DNA of 64,000 nucleotides from Kitasatospora aureofaciens (GCF_019192735.1 NZ_JAHTKP010000008.1:62001-126000), one strand, 5' to 3'. Counted from the first letter of the stretch, positions 27,820 through 37,742 are shown. Numbers and translations are program-made. The notes: a model not told the origin generated them from the letters alone.

Positions 27820-28635
27820 CTACAGGTCGTGGCGCAGCAGCAGCACGGCGGCGTCGTCGGTGTGCCCGGTCAGGTCGGCGACCCGCAGAAGTTCGGCGGC
27901 CAGTTCGTCCGGCTCGTCCGTGACCCGCTCCCGCAGCACGGTCGCCACCCGGTCCAGCCCGGCGTCGATCGGGAACGCCGGGCCCTCGATCACACCGTCG
28001 GTGACCAGCGCGAAGACGCCGGTCCCGGAGAGCCGGTGGCGGGTCACCGGGTACTTCGCGCCGGGAAGGACGCCGAGCGGCGGCCCGCCCTCGTCGGTGC
28101 AGTGTCCCCAGCGGCCGTCGCCGTTCGCCCAGACCGGCGGGACGTGCCCGGCCCGGGCGTGCGACAGCTCCCCGGTGGCCGGGTCGTAGCGCAGGAAGCT
28201 GCAGGTGGCGAAGCGCCGGCTGTCCAGCGAGATCAGCAGGTCATTGGCCCGCTCAAGGACCTCGCCGGGGTCGGCGGCGGTGGCCGCCACGGCCCGCAGG
28301 CCGATCCGGACCTGGCCCATGAGCGCCGCCGCCTCCACGTCATGGCCCTGGACGTCTCCGAGCGAGAAGGCCACCGAGCCGTCCGGCAGGCGGAAGCCGT
28401 CGTACCAGTCACCGCCGATGCTCAGGCCGTGACGGGCCGGCGCATATCGGGCCGCCGCCCGCAGCCCCGGCGGCTGCGGCAACGCGGACGGCAGCAGCTC
28501 CCGCTGCAACGCCTCGGCCAGTTCCACCTGGGCGCGCTGGAACTCGGCGTGCTCCAGCGCACGTGCGGTGAGCCGTTCGAGCTCGGTCAGCAGGTCGTCC
28601 GCGCTCGGATGGCTGGCGGGGCGGCGTCGGCTCAT
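27820..28635 (-). CDS. PP2C-type (SpoIIE) serine/threonine phosphatase
   Basis: 271 residues, GGAGGG 3 bases before the ATG. A helical N-terminus (~1-55) leads into L-Q-R-E-L-L-P-S-A-L-P. The SpoIIE core has metal-binding I-G-G-D-W-Y-D and L-G-D-V-Q-G-H-D, then H-A-R-A-G-H-V-P-P, P-L-G-V and V-T-D-G-V-I-E, ending T-D-D-A-A-V-L-L-L. It probably dephosphorylates an anti-sigma-factor antagonist. It carries no sensor domain itself; the coupled MASE1 gene may provide one. Confidence 0.92.
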   Translation of the reverse strand: MSRRRPASHPSADDLLTELERLTARALEHAEFQRAQVELAEALQRELLPSALPQPPGLRAAARYAPARHGLSIGGDWYDGFRLPDGSVAFSLGDVQGHDVEAAALMGQVRIGLRAVAATAADPGEVLERANDLLISLDSRRFATCSFLRYDPATGELSHARAGHVPPVWANGDGRWGHCTDEGGPPLGVLPGAKYPVTRHRLSGTGVFALVTDGVIEGPAFPIDAGLDRVATVLRERVTDEPDELAAELLRVADLTGHTDDAAVLLLRHDL

Positions 28636-28951
28636 CGACCCTCCGACGGTGGCGGGAGCGGGGTGGTCAGGGTCAGCGTATGTCGGCTGATCGGGTGACG
28701 GCTGCCCGATGGCCGTTTCTGCTTCTCGGCCGCCCCGCCATCAAGATCACGATCTACTGCCGGCGCACCAGGTCGCGCTGCCGCACGGCAAGGTCGTGAG
28801 CATCACGGTGCAACGGCTAGCGGGACTGGACCGGTCCGCCGTCCACTGGCCTGCTGGTGCCGGCCCGCCGGTGACGAGGCGTGGCAGCGCATGCGGTCGG
28901 CATGGGTTCCACGCCGGTGCAACCGGGCCCGGCAAGCGGGTCGGCCTCGCC
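28636..28951. other. Gene-poor intergenic stretch
   Basis: About 315 bases between the divergent SpoIIE phosphatase genes. No convincing coding sequence in any frame. Its right edge carries the strong promoter of the large phosphatase gene. Confidence 0.6.
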
Positions 28952-28980
28952 TTGACACGCCCCGGGGCCCGGCGTAGCAA
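28952..28980 (+). promoter_or_regulatory. Strong HrdB-type promoter, leaderless start
   Basis: TTGACA (28952-28957), a 17-base spacer rich in CCCCGGGG, and TAGCAA (28975-28980). The ATG of the large phosphatase is 6 bases further, at the expected transcription start. Confidence 0.75.
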
Positions 28981-28986
28981 AAGAGC

Positions 28987-31473
28987 ATGCGCCGGAGTGT
29001 GCCGGCGGACCGGCACGGTCCGCGAGGGACCGGCGGTGCCCCCAGGGAGCCCGCTGCCGACGTCAAGGCCGTGCACGACCGGGACGCCCTGCTGGCGGTT
29101 GCCGTCCGGACCGTGCTCGGCGGCACCGGGGCGTACGGGGCGATGGTGTACCTGCGCTCGCGGGACCGGCGGTCGCTGGTGCTGTGCACGATCGCCGGGG
29201 TGCCGCTGTCGATCATGAGCCCGTTCCGGCGGGTCGCGGCAGCCGGGCCGATGCCGGTGGCGGTCAGCTTCCGCACCGGACGGACGATCACCCTCGCCGA
29301 CACCGAGGACACCATGCGGCGGTTCCCGCAGCTCGCGGTCGGGATGCCGTACGACTTCGCCTCCGCCTCCGTGCCGGTGGCGGCGGGCGGGGAGCGGTTC
29401 GGGGTGCTCAGCGTGCTGTGGGCGGCCTCCGACGAGGGGGTGCCGGAGGGCTCGCCACGGCGGCTGCGGTCGGCGGCGGAGCGGCTGGCGGCCGGGCTGG
29501 CCCGGCTGGCGGAGGCCGGGCACTTGGTCGAGCCGAACGGGGACACCCCGGTGGTGGAGCTCCCGCCGCCGTCCGCGCCGACCACCCGGGTCGGGCTGTT
29601 CGACTGGAACGTGGCGACCGGCGCGCTCGCCGCCGACGAGCAGTTCCGGGAGATCTTCGGCTTCGCGCCCGGCGAGTTCGACGGCCGGGTCACCTCGCTC
29701 ACCGGCCGGATCGCGCCCGGCGACCGGTCCGAGTTCCGGGCCGCCGCCAAGCTCGCCCTGGAGCGCGGCGAGGTGCTGGCCGCGCGGGTGCGCGTACTCG
29801 GGCGCGACGGCCGCCCGTACCCCGTGGAGCTGCGGGCGCGCGTCCCGTCGACGATCGCGGACGGCCGCACCCACCTGGTCGGCGCCGTCCTGGACGCCCG
29901 CACCCTCACCGCCGCCGCGGCGGCCGTCGAGCGCCTGTGCGAGGGCGTCTTCTCGCTCGACCCGGACGGGCGGATCAGCTACGCCAACCGCGGCGTCGAG
30001 CCGCTGCTGCACGTCGCCCGCGACGAGCTGATCGGCCACCACCCCTGGAAGGTGCTGCCCTGGCTCGGCGACCCGTTCTACGAGAACCGCTACCGGGCCG
30101 CGGTGGTCTCCCAGCAGCCCATGACCTTCCTCGCCGTCCGCCCGCCGGACGGCTGGCTCGCCTTCTCGCTCTACCCGGACGCGCACGGCGTCACCGGCCG
30201 GGTGGTCGCCGCCGAGGCCCCGCCGGGCGCGCCCGCCGAGCCGCCGACCGCCCCGCCGCCCGGCGCCCGCCCGGGCCTCGGCGACACCTACCACCTGCTC
30301 CAGCTCGCCAGCGCGCTCACCGAGGCGGTCAGCGTGCGGGACGTCTGCCGGACCGTCGCCGAGCAGATCCTGCCGGCCTTCGGCGGCCAGGAGCTCGCCA
30401 TCTACGCCGTCCGCGACAAGCGCCTCCACCTGGTCTCGCAGGCCGGCTACCCGGACGGCTTCCTCGACCGCTTCGAGGGCACCCCGATCGGCGCCCGGAT
30501 CCCCGGCGCGGAGACCCTCAGCACGGGCACCCCGATCTTCTTCGAGAACATCGGCGAACTCGCCGCCGCCTACCCCGGCATCGCCCTCGACGAGATGCGT
30601 GCCTGGGCCTTCCTGCCGTTGATCGCCTCAGGCCACCCGGTCGGCAGCTGCATCCTCGGCTTCGACGAGCCGCGCCCGTTCACCGTGGAGGATCGCGGCC
30701 TGCTCACCGCCCTCGGCGGCTTCATCGCCCAGGCCCTGGAGCGCGCCCGCCTCTACGACGCCGAGTTCACGCTGGCCCGCGGCCTCCAGCAGGCGCTGCT
30801 GCCGCACCGGCTGCCGGACGTGCCCGGCGTCCGGATCGCCGCCCGCTACCTGCCCGGCACCCAGGGCATGGAGATCGGCGGCGACTGGTACGACGCGATC
30901 GTCACCGGCCGTGACCTCACCCTGGTGATCGGGGACGTCGAGGGCCACAGCGTCGGCGCCGCCGCCACCATGGGCCAGCTGCGCAGCGCCGTCCGCGCCT
31001 TCGCCAGCGGCGGCGAACCGCCCGACCGGGTGCTCGCCCGCACCAACCGGCTGCACCTCGACCTCGACCCCGGGCTGCTCGCCAGCTGCTGCCTGGCCCG
31101 GCTCACCCCGGCCGACGGCACCGTCCGGATCGCCCGGGCCGGGCACCTGCCGCCGCTGCTGCGCCGACCCGGCGGCCGGGCGGAGGCGCTGTACGTGCCG
31201 GGCGGGCCGCTGCTGGGCGTGGACGAAGGGGCGGAGTACCCGGTGAGCGAGCTGCGCCTGGTGGCGGGGTCGGTGCTGGCGCTCTACACGGACGGGCTGG
31301 TGGAGGATCCGGCGGTGCCGATCGACCAGGGCGTGGACCGGCTGCGGGTGGCGTTCGCGCATGCGCCCGGGGGTGGGCTGGAGGCCCTGGCCGACCTGCT
31401 GCTACGGGACGTCGGCTCGACGCACCGGGTGGACGACGTCGCGCTGCTGCTGACGGAGTTCGGCGGTTGCTGA
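28987..31473 (+). CDS. Multi-sensor PP2C/SpoIIE phosphatase (GAF-PAS-PAS-GAF-SpoIIE)
   Basis: 828 residues, cytoplasmic. Order: GAF-like domain ~30-165 (A-Y-G-A-M-V-Y-L-R...F-G-V-L-S-V-L-W), PAS ~195-295 (G-L-F-D-W-N-V-A-T-G), PAS ~310-390 (L-C-E-G-V-F-S-L-D-P-D-G-R-I), GAF ~440-580, and SpoIIE phosphatase ~610-825 with L-Q-Q-A-L-L-P, I-G-G-D-W-Y-D, I-G-D-V-E-G-H-S, R-A-G-H-L-P-P-L and Y-T-D-G-L-V. Streptomyces use such proteins to set partner-switch control of sigma factors. No RsbW-like kinase domain is fused, unlike some relatives. Promoter and start codon geometry indicate a leaderless mRNA. Confidence 0.92.
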   Translation: MRRSVPADRHGPRGTGGAPREPAADVKAVHDRDALLAVAVRTVLGGTGAYGAMVYLRSRDRRSLVLCTIAGVPLSIMSPFRRVAAAGPMPVAVSFRTGRTITLADTEDTMRRFPQLAVGMPYDFASASVPVAAGGERFGVLSVLWAASDEGVPEGSPRRLRSAAERLAAGLARLAEAGHLVEPNGDTPVVELPPPSAPTTRVGLFDWNVATGALAADEQFREIFGFAPGEFDGRVTSLTGRIAPGDRSEFRAAAKLALERGEVLAARVRVLGRDGRPYPVELRARVPSTIADGRTHLVGAVLDARTLTAAAAAVERLCEGVFSLDPDGRISYANRGVEPLLHVARDELIGHHPWKVLPWLGDPFYENRYRAAVVSQQPMTFLAVRPPDGWLAFSLYPDAHGVTGRVVAAEAPPGAPAEPPTAPPPGARPGLGDTYHLLQLASALTEAVSVRDVCRTVAEQILPAFGGQELAIYAVRDKRLHLVSQAGYPDGFLDRFEGTPIGARIPGAETLSTGTPIFFENIGELAAAYPGIALDEMRAWAFLPLIASGHPVGSCILGFDEPRPFTVEDRGLLTALGGFIAQALERARLYDAEFTLARGLQQALLPHRLPDVPGVRIAARYLPGTQGMEIGGDWYDAIVTGRDLTLVIGDVEGHSVGAAATMGQLRSAVRAFASGGEPPDRVLARTNRLHLDLDPGLLASCCLARLTPADGTVRIARAGHLPPLLRRPGGRAEALYVPGGPLLGVDEGAEYPVSELRLVAGSVLALYTDGLVEDPAVPIDQGVDRLRVAFAHAPGGGLEALADLLLRDVGSTHRVDDVALLLTEFGGC

Positions 31474-31604
31474 CGGAATCCGGCGGTCCGGCGTGAGTTC
31501 GGCGGTGTCGGTGGCCGGGTGAAACCGCAGGTGGCGCGGGGTGGACGACTTTCGTCGGGCCGCGCTGCTACGAACGGTGACGGCACGGGATTCGCCCACC
31601 CGGA

Positions 31605-31610
31605 TAGCCT
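31605..31610 (+). promoter_or_regulatory. -10 element, leaderless start of the histidine kinase
   Basis: TAGCCT lies exactly 6 bases before the GTG at 31617; no ribosome-binding site and no clear -35. Confidence 0.5.
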
Positions 31611-31616
31611 CGACGG

Positions 31617-33287
31617 GTGAACGCGATTGCACGGGGCTGCACGAAGGCGGTACGGACGGCGCTGCCAGGGCCCTGGCGGCCCAGGACGGTGGTGCGCGAG
31701 GCGGCGCTCGCCCTGGTGATGGGCGGGCTCGCCGTCCTGCTGGAGTGGGCGGGCAACACCGGCTTCGCCGTGCCGGTCGGGCTCGGCACCGTGCTGCTGT
31801 TCCTGCTGCGGCGGGCGTTCCCGGCGAGCGTGCTGCTGGTGACGGCGGCCGCGGCCGGCTGGGCGCCCGGGCCGCTCCCGCTGCTGGTCCTGGCGGGCTG
31901 GGTGGCCGGGGCCCGGGTGCGCCGGGTCGGCCTGCTGGTCGCCGCCTTCGCCGTCAGCTGGCTGCTGTTCACCGTGACCGGCGTGCTGAAGGACGCCGGC
32001 TCGATGTCGCTGAAGGTGATCATCGCGGTCTCGCTCGGCGGTTTCCTGCTGATGGCCGTGCTGCCCGCGCTGTGGGGCCGCTACCGGGCGCAGCGCAGCG
32101 CCCTGCTGGACGCGCTGCGCGAACGCAACGACCAGCTGGTGCGCGAGCGCGTCATGGTGGTGCACCAGGCGCGGCTGCGCGAACGCCATCGGATCGCCCA
32201 GGACATGCACGACAGCCTGGGCCACCAGCTCGCGCTGATCTCCGTCCACTCGGGCGCGCTGGAGGTGGACCGGACCCTCACCGACCGGCAGCGCGAGGCG
32301 GTCGGCGTGCTGCGGCAGGCGGCGGTCGCCGCGATGCGGGAGCTGCGCGAGGTGGTCGGCGTCCTGCACGACGAGTCGACGGCGGTGCCGCCGGCGCCGA
32401 CCGGCGCGGGCGCCGCCCCCGGCCGCGGCGGGGTGGACGGGATCGAGGGGCTGGTCGAGTCCTCGCGGGCCGCCGGGACGCTGGTCTCGCTCTCCCGCGA
32501 GGGCGAGCGGCGCCCGCTGGCCGCCGCCGTCGACCACGCGGCGTACCGGATCGTGCAGGAGGCGCTCACCAACGCACACAAACACGCCCCCGGCGCGCCG
32601 ATCGAGGTCGCACTCCGGTACGAGCCGGACGCCCTGGTGGTGGAGGTCACCAATCCGCGCGCGCCGGAGCCCGTGGGCGTGCGCGCCGGCGCGGGCCAGG
32701 TGGTCAGCGGTGGGCAGGGGCTCACCGGCCTGCGGGAGCGCGCCCGGCTGGTCGGCGGAATGGTGCACGCCGGGGCGAGGCCCGACCAGGGCTTCCGGCT
32801 GGCCGCCGTCCTCCCGTACGAGGGCGCGGCGGACGGCGCGAGCGACGGCGGCGCGGGAATAGCCGGGGTCGACGACTGGGTGCTGGAGGGCCTGCCGTCC
32901 GCGGCGGACGCCGACGGCAGGCGCCGCAGCCCGGCACTGGGCTGCGCGGTCGGCGTGGTGGTCGTCGGGCTGACCGTGCTGGGCCTGGTGATCTGGGGCC
33001 TGTGGGCGTTCGTCCAGGGCACCGACGCCGCGACGGTGAAGACGTCGGTGTACGACGAGGTCCAGGTCGGCCAGGCGGAGGCGGACGTGCGGAAGCTGCT
33101 GCCGCCCGGCAACGGCTTCTTCACGGACACCTACAAGGGGAGCGGACCGCCCGCGCCGGACGGCTCGCAGTGCCGGTACTTCCTGTCCAGCGACGTCAGC
33201 GAGAAGTGGGCCGAGGACAACGTGGTGCGGTTCTGCTTCAAGGACGGGGTGCTGGTGGACAAGGAGCACTACCCGGTCAAGGACTGA
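31617..33287 (+). CDS. NarL-type sensor histidine kinase with extra C-terminal membrane anchor and outside domain
   Basis: 556 residues. Residues ~25-155 contain about five hydrophobic helices. A coiled linker leads to the HisKA_3 helix R-H-R-I-A-Q-D-M-H-D-S-L-G-H with phosphoacceptor His198. The ATPase domain has Q-E-A-L-T-N-A-H-K-H-A (N box, ~315-325) and G-Q-G-L-T-G-L-R-E-R-A-R (G box, ~365). Unusually, a further helix (V-V-V-V-G-L-T-V-L-G-L-V-I-W-G, ~442-466) and a ~90-residue Cys-containing domain follow, predicted to lie outside the cell. The partner response regulator begins 109 bases downstream. Confidence 0.9.
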   Translation: MNAIARGCTKAVRTALPGPWRPRTVVREAALALVMGGLAVLLEWAGNTGFAVPVGLGTVLLFLLRRAFPASVLLVTAAAAGWAPGPLPLLVLAGWVAGARVRRVGLLVAAFAVSWLLFTVTGVLKDAGSMSLKVIIAVSLGGFLLMAVLPALWGRYRAQRSALLDALRERNDQLVRERVMVVHQARLRERHRIAQDMHDSLGHQLALISVHSGALEVDRTLTDRQREAVGVLRQAAVAAMRELREVVGVLHDESTAVPPAPTGAGAAPGRGGVDGIEGLVESSRAAGTLVSLSREGERRPLAAAVDHAAYRIVQEALTNAHKHAPGAPIEVALRYEPDALVVEVTNPRAPEPVGVRAGAGQVVSGGQGLTGLRERARLVGGMVHAGARPDQGFRLAAVLPYEGAADGASDGGAGIAGVDDWVLEGLPSAADADGRRRSPALGCAVGVVVVGLTVLGLVIWGLWAFVQGTDAATVKTSVYDEVQVGQAEADVRKLLPPGNGFFTDTYKGSGPPAPDGSQCRYFLSSDVSEKWAEDNVVRFCFKDGVLVDKEHYPVKD

Positions 33288-33396
33288 CCACCTGGTGAGG
33301 GACTGACCGCCTGGTGAGGGGCTGACCGGCGGGAATGTGAGGATGGTGCCGACGCGGCAGTGCGCCGCGGCAGCACCGTTCGAGGGGATGACCAGC

Positions 33397-34065
33397 GTGA
33401 TCCGAGTCCTCGTCGCCGACGACGAGCCGCTCATCCGGGCCGGGATCAGGATGATCCTGGGCTCCGCCGACGACATCGAGGTGGTCGCGGAGGCCGCCGA
33501 CGGCCGGCAGGCGCTGGAGCTGGCCCGGGCGCACCGGGTGGACGTGGTGCTGCTGGACATCCAGATGCCGGTGATGGACGGGCTGACGGCGCTCGGGGAG
33601 CTGCCGAGGGTCGCCCCCGGCGTGCGGGCGCTGATCCTCACCACCTTCGGGGAGCGCGAGAACGTCCTGCGCGCCGTGACCGCGGGCGGCGCGGGCTTCC
33701 TGCTCAAGGACACCGCGCCGGCGGAACTCATCCAGGCCGTGCGCGCCGCCGCGAGCGGGAACGCCTTCCTCTCGCCGGCCGCCACCCGGCACATCGTCGA
33801 CTCGCTGGCGTCCGGGCGCAGCGGCTCGGCCGCCGCCCGCAGTGCGGAGGCCCGGCGCCGGCTGGAGGTGCTGACCGAGCGTGAGCTGGAGGTGCTGGCG
33901 CTGCTCGGTGAGGGTCTGTCGAACGCCGACGCCGGGGCGCGGATCCACATGAGCGAGGCGACGGTGAAGACGTACGTCAGCCGGATCCTGGCCAAGCTGG
34001 GCTGCGGGAACCGGGTGCAGGCGGCGCTGCTGGCGCGGGACGCGGAGCTGGACGGACGCGACTGA
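33397..34065 (+). CDS. NarL/LuxR-family response regulator
   Basis: 222 residues. The receiver domain begins M-I-R-V-L-V-A-D-D-E-P-L-I-R-A-G and has phosphoacceptor Asp in V-V-L-L-D-I-Q-M-P, conserved Thr/Lys in L-T-T-F and L-L-K-D-T. The C-terminal LuxR HTH reads L-T-E-R-E-L-E-V-L-A-L-L-G-E-G-L-S-N-A and V-K-T-Y-V-S-R-I-L-A-K-L-G. GTG at 33397 is preferred: GAGGGG lies 8-9 bases upstream, whereas it directly touches the in-frame ATG at 33388. Partner of the upstream kinase. Confidence 0.93.
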   Translation: MIRVLVADDEPLIRAGIRMILGSADDIEVVAEAADGRQALELARAHRVDVVLLDIQMPVMDGLTALGELPRVAPGVRALILTTFGERENVLRAVTAGGAGFLLKDTAPAELIQAVRAAASGNAFLSPAATRHIVDSLASGRSGSAAARSAEARRRLEVLTERELEVLALLGEGLSNADAGARIHMSEATVKTYVSRILAKLGCGNRVQAALLARDAELDGRD

Positions 34066-34341
34066 GCGTCTCCGGGTTGTCGCTGAGCGTAGTGGGTGTG
34101 GCGGATGCCACCTGACGCGGGCTCGGAAGTGGGAACTCCGCTTGCCGTGGTGACGGTGCGTCGATTCCTGGTTGCGGTGAGTTGATGGTGTGCCCGGCCT
34201 CACGGATGGACAGATGTGAGCGCAGGCACGGGAATTGATCATTTGATCTTGAAAATGCGGTCAAACCCAGACAAACGGGGCGTGCTTTCTTGATCGATAC
34301 CGCCGGTAACAGTCAACTGACCTGCGGTGTCGAAGAATTGC
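34066..34341. other. Non-coding stretch upstream of rpfA promoter
   Basis: About 275 bases, noticeably more AT-rich around 34215-34320 than the rest of the window, with repeated TTGATC/TTTGATC words near 34237-34252 and 34291. No coding sequence. It may hold activator sites for rpfA. Confidence 0.5.
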
Positions 34342-34370
34342 TTGCTGCACCCCTGGGTGGCCCGTAGCTT
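34342..34370 (+). promoter_or_regulatory. Putative rpfA promoter
   Basis: TTGCTG (34342-34347), 17-base spacer, TAGCTT (34365-34370). A start near 34377 would give a leader of ~240 bases. Confidence 0.6.
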
Positions 34371-34376
34371 CATTGG

Positions 34377-35392
<1,016 letters not shown>

Positions 35393-35410
35393 CGCCTCCT
35401 CGCGCACGCA

Positions 35411-35446
35411 CCGAGCGGCCACCCCTGACGAGGGGTGGCCGCTCGG
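35411..35446 (+). terminator. Strong terminator after rpfA
   Basis: A perfect 16-bp stem, CCGAGCGGCCACCCCT with its complement, around a GACG loop, 18 bases past the stop. Confidence 0.85.
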
Positions 35447-35578
35447 GGTGTTGGTGGCGGCGGGCGGCGTGCGTGGGGGCGCATTGAGGTGAGAGCTGCG
35501 CGTGGGGGCGTTCGGGGTGTCGGAGGTGGGGTCGCACTACCGGGCGCCTGTGTAAGAGCGCGGGCGTACGGGATCGTT

Positions 35579-35592
35579 GTTGAAGGTTCAAC
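35579..35592. promoter_or_regulatory. Palindrome upstream of the SDR gene
   Basis: GTTGAAGGTTCAAC: perfect 6-bp arms around GG, 86 bases before the SDR start. A candidate operator for an unknown, unlinked regulator. Confidence 0.4.
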
Positions 35593-35678
35593 GCGACGTC
35601 CGAATACCGCCGGAGGTTTCGGGCTCCGCCGCCGAGGATCGAGTCATGTCCGAGAACGGAACAAGGAGTTCTGCAGAT

Positions 35679-36434
35679 ATGACGATGAACGGTGTGGCGC
35701 GGCTCGACGGCAAGGTGGCCCTGGTGACCGGCGGCAGCCGGGGGATCGGGGCGGCGGTCGCGCTGCGGCTGGCCGAGGACGGCGCCGACGTCGCCCTGAC
35801 CTACCAGGGCGGCGCCGAGCGGGCCGAGGCCGTCGCGGCGAAGATCACCGCGCTCGGGCGCCGCGGCTGGGCCGTCCGGGCCGACAGCGCGGACCCGCAG
35901 GCGGTGCAGGCGGTGGTGGCGGCCGTCGCCGAGCGGTTCGGGCGGCTCGACATCCTGGTGAACAACGCGGGCGTGGGCGTCATGGGCCCGATCGGGGAGA
36001 TGGCTCTGGACGACGTCGACCGCGTGCTGGAGGTGAACGTCCGGGCGCCGTACCTGTTCGCCCAAGCCGCCTCGGCGCGGCTGGCCGAGGGCGGCCGGGT
36101 CGTCACGATCGGCAGCTGCATCGCCCAGCGCGTCGCCTTCCCGGGCGCCACGCTCTACGCGACCAGCAAGGCGGCGACGATCGGGCTGACCAAGGCGCTG
36201 GCCCGGGAGCTCGCCCCGCGCGGGATCACCGCGAACGTCGTCCACCCCGGGCCGATCGACACCGATATGAACCCGGCGGACGGCGAGTCGGCCGACTTCC
36301 AGCGGGGGCTGACCGCGCTCGGGGCGTACGGCACCGGGGCGGACGTCGCCGCCGCCGTCGCGTACCTGGTGAGTGAGGACGCCCGGTACGTGACCGGGGC
36401 GGAACTCGCGGTGGACGGCGGCTTCGCGGCCTGA
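35679..36434 (+). CDS. Short-chain dehydrogenase/reductase
   Basis: 251 residues from the ATG at 35679, AAGGAG ~10 bases upstream. The Rossmann motif V-T-G-G-S-R-G-I-G, the N-N-A-G strand, and active-site Ser (I-G-S-C-I) with Y-A-T-S-K are all present, so the enzyme should be active. C-terminal V-T-G-A-E-L-A-V-D-G-G-F is the classical FabG-like ending. R-G after G-G-S favours NADPH. Substrate unknown. An upstream in-frame ATG at 35646 lacks a ribosome-binding site. A palindrome ~90 bases upstream suggests specific repression. Confidence 0.92.
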   Translation: MTMNGVARLDGKVALVTGGSRGIGAAVALRLAEDGADVALTYQGGAERAEAVAAKITALGRRGWAVRADSADPQAVQAVVAAVAERFGRLDILVNNAGVGVMGPIGEMALDDVDRVLEVNVRAPYLFAQAASARLAEGGRVVTIGSCIAQRVAFPGATLYATSKAATIGLTKALARELAPRGITANVVHPGPIDTDMNPADGESADFQRGLTALGAYGTGADVAAAVAYLVSEDARYVTGAELAVDGGFAA

Positions 36435-36468
36435 CGCCGCCGGTGGCCCGGCCTCGGCCTCGACCTCC

Positions 36469-36505
36469 GGCCTCCGGCCCCGGCGTGGCGCCGGAACCGG
36501 AGGCC
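36469..36505 (+). terminator. Hairpin terminator after SDR
   Basis: Arms GGCCTCCGG-CC-CCGGCG and CGCCGG-AA-CCGGAGGCC form a 15-bp stem with one internal mismatch loop. Confidence 0.65.
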
Positions 36506-36576
36506 GGGCCGTGGTCCGTGCGCGCGGTTACGATCGCGTCGTCCGATCACGTGTGCCGGCCCACGAGAGGTGCGTC

Positions 36577-37173
36577 ATGACCGCTATGGAAGACCCGATC
36601 GAGCTGCTCGCGCGGGTGCTCGCGCAGACCGCAGGGCTGATCGACGGGGTGGGCGTCGAGCTGGCCGGGCATCAGACGCCTTGCCGCTCGTGGGACGTCG
36701 GCATGCTGATCGGCCATCTGCTGTACGACCTGCGGCAGTTCACCGTCCAGGCCGAGGGCGGTCGGCCGGACTGGTCGCAGCCCTTCGAGCGGGTGGAGGA
36801 GGACTGGCTGCACCGCTTCGAGGCCGGCGCCGAGGAACTGGTCGACGCCTGGCGGGCGGCCGGCGACCTCTCCGGCATGCGGGAGGTGCCCGGCGCGGGT
36901 GCGCTGCCCGTCCGGTTCCCGGTGGACCAGGAGATCACCGAGTTCGCCGTCCACGGCTGGGACTTGGCCCACGCCACCGACCAGTCGACGGACGGGCTGG
37001 ACCACGAGGTGGCGCTCGCCTCGCTCGCCTGGGCGCGCGGCGCGCTCAAGCCCGAGTACCGGGGGACGGAGGAGGAGAGGCACGTGTTCGGCCCGGAGGT
37101 CGCCGTGCCGGAGGACGCGCCGCCGTACGACAGGCTCGCGGGCTTCTTCGGGCGGGACCCGAGCGCGGTCTGA
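36577..37173 (+). CDS. DinB/MDMPI-fold (TIGR03086-like) protein
   Basis: 198 residues, GAGAGG 7 bases before the ATG. C-R-S-W-D-V-G-M-L-I-G-H-L-L-Y near the N-terminus and F-A-V-H-G-W-D-L-A-H-A-T near residue 130 place metal-binding His residues as in mycothiol-dependent maleylpyruvate isomerase N-domains. Actinobacteria carry many such putative mycothiol S-transferases. The specific substrate is unknown. TACGAT near 36530 is a possible -10. Confidence 0.82.
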   Translation: MTAMEDPIELLARVLAQTAGLIDGVGVELAGHQTPCRSWDVGMLIGHLLYDLRQFTVQAEGGRPDWSQPFERVEEDWLHRFEAGAEELVDAWRAAGDLSGMREVPGAGALPVRFPVDQEITEFAVHGWDLAHATDQSTDGLDHEVALASLAWARGALKPEYRGTEEERHVFGPEVAVPEDAPPYDRLAGFFGRDPSAV

Positions 37174-37280
37174 GCCCGGGGACCCGGGGGCTGACCGGGG
37201 CGGGAACCGATCTACCCGGATGGTGTGCCGAGGCCACCTGAGTTTCCGCCGGCGGCCGACAGCTCCACGGGAGAGAACAG

Positions 37281-37742
37281 CTACGGCGCCGGGTGGGCGG
37301 CGGCCTGCTTGATGGCCTCGCGGATGCGGGGGTAGCTGCCGCAGCGGCAGATGTTCTGGATCTGGTCGATGTCGGCGTCCGTCGGGTTCGGGGTGCGGCG
37401 TAGCAGGGCGGCGGCGGTCATGATCTGGCCGGGCTGGCAGAAGCCGCACTGGGCGACGTCGCAGGCCAGCCACGCCTCCTGGACGGGGTGGAGGGTGTCG
37501 CCGTCGGCCAGGCCCTCGATGGTGGTGACGGTGCGGCCCGCGCAGTCCTGGACGGACATCGTGCAGGGCTGGAACTCCTGGCCGTCCAGGTGGCTGGTGC
37601 AGGCGCGGCAGACGCCCACCCCGCAGCCGTACTTGGGGCCGGTGACGCCGAGCTTGTCGCGCAGGACCCAGAGCAGCGGCATGTCGTCCGGTGCCTCGAC
37701 GGTGACCGGCTGCCCGTTGAGGACGAAGGTGTGGCTGGGCAT
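37281..37742 (-). CDS. (2Fe-2S) small subunit of an isoquinoline-1-oxidoreductase-type molybdenum hydroxylase
   Basis: 153 residues. The N-terminal plant-type ferredoxin cluster is C-G-V-G-V-C-R-A-C with a fourth Cys in F-Q-P-C-T. The C-terminal helical [2Fe-2S] domain has C-G-F-C-Q-P-G and C-R-C-G-S-Y-P-R-I-R-E-A. It passes electrons from the Mo subunit encoded 76 bases upstream on the same strand. Unlike the CO-dehydrogenase type there is no FAD subunit gene nearby, matching the two-subunit IorAB arrangement. Confidence 0.93.
   Translation of the reverse strand: MPSHTFVLNGQPVTVEAPDDMPLLWVLRDKLGVTGPKYGCGVGVCRACTSHLDGQEFQPCTMSVQDCAGRTVTTIEGLADGDTLHPVQEAWLACDVAQCGFCQPGQIMTAAALLRRTPNPTDADIDQIQNICRCGSYPRIREAIKQAAAHPAP

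Noticed and set aside
28636-28951. Short open frames as a transposase relic
   Set aside because: No recognisable motif in any frame; too short and compositionally biased to support.
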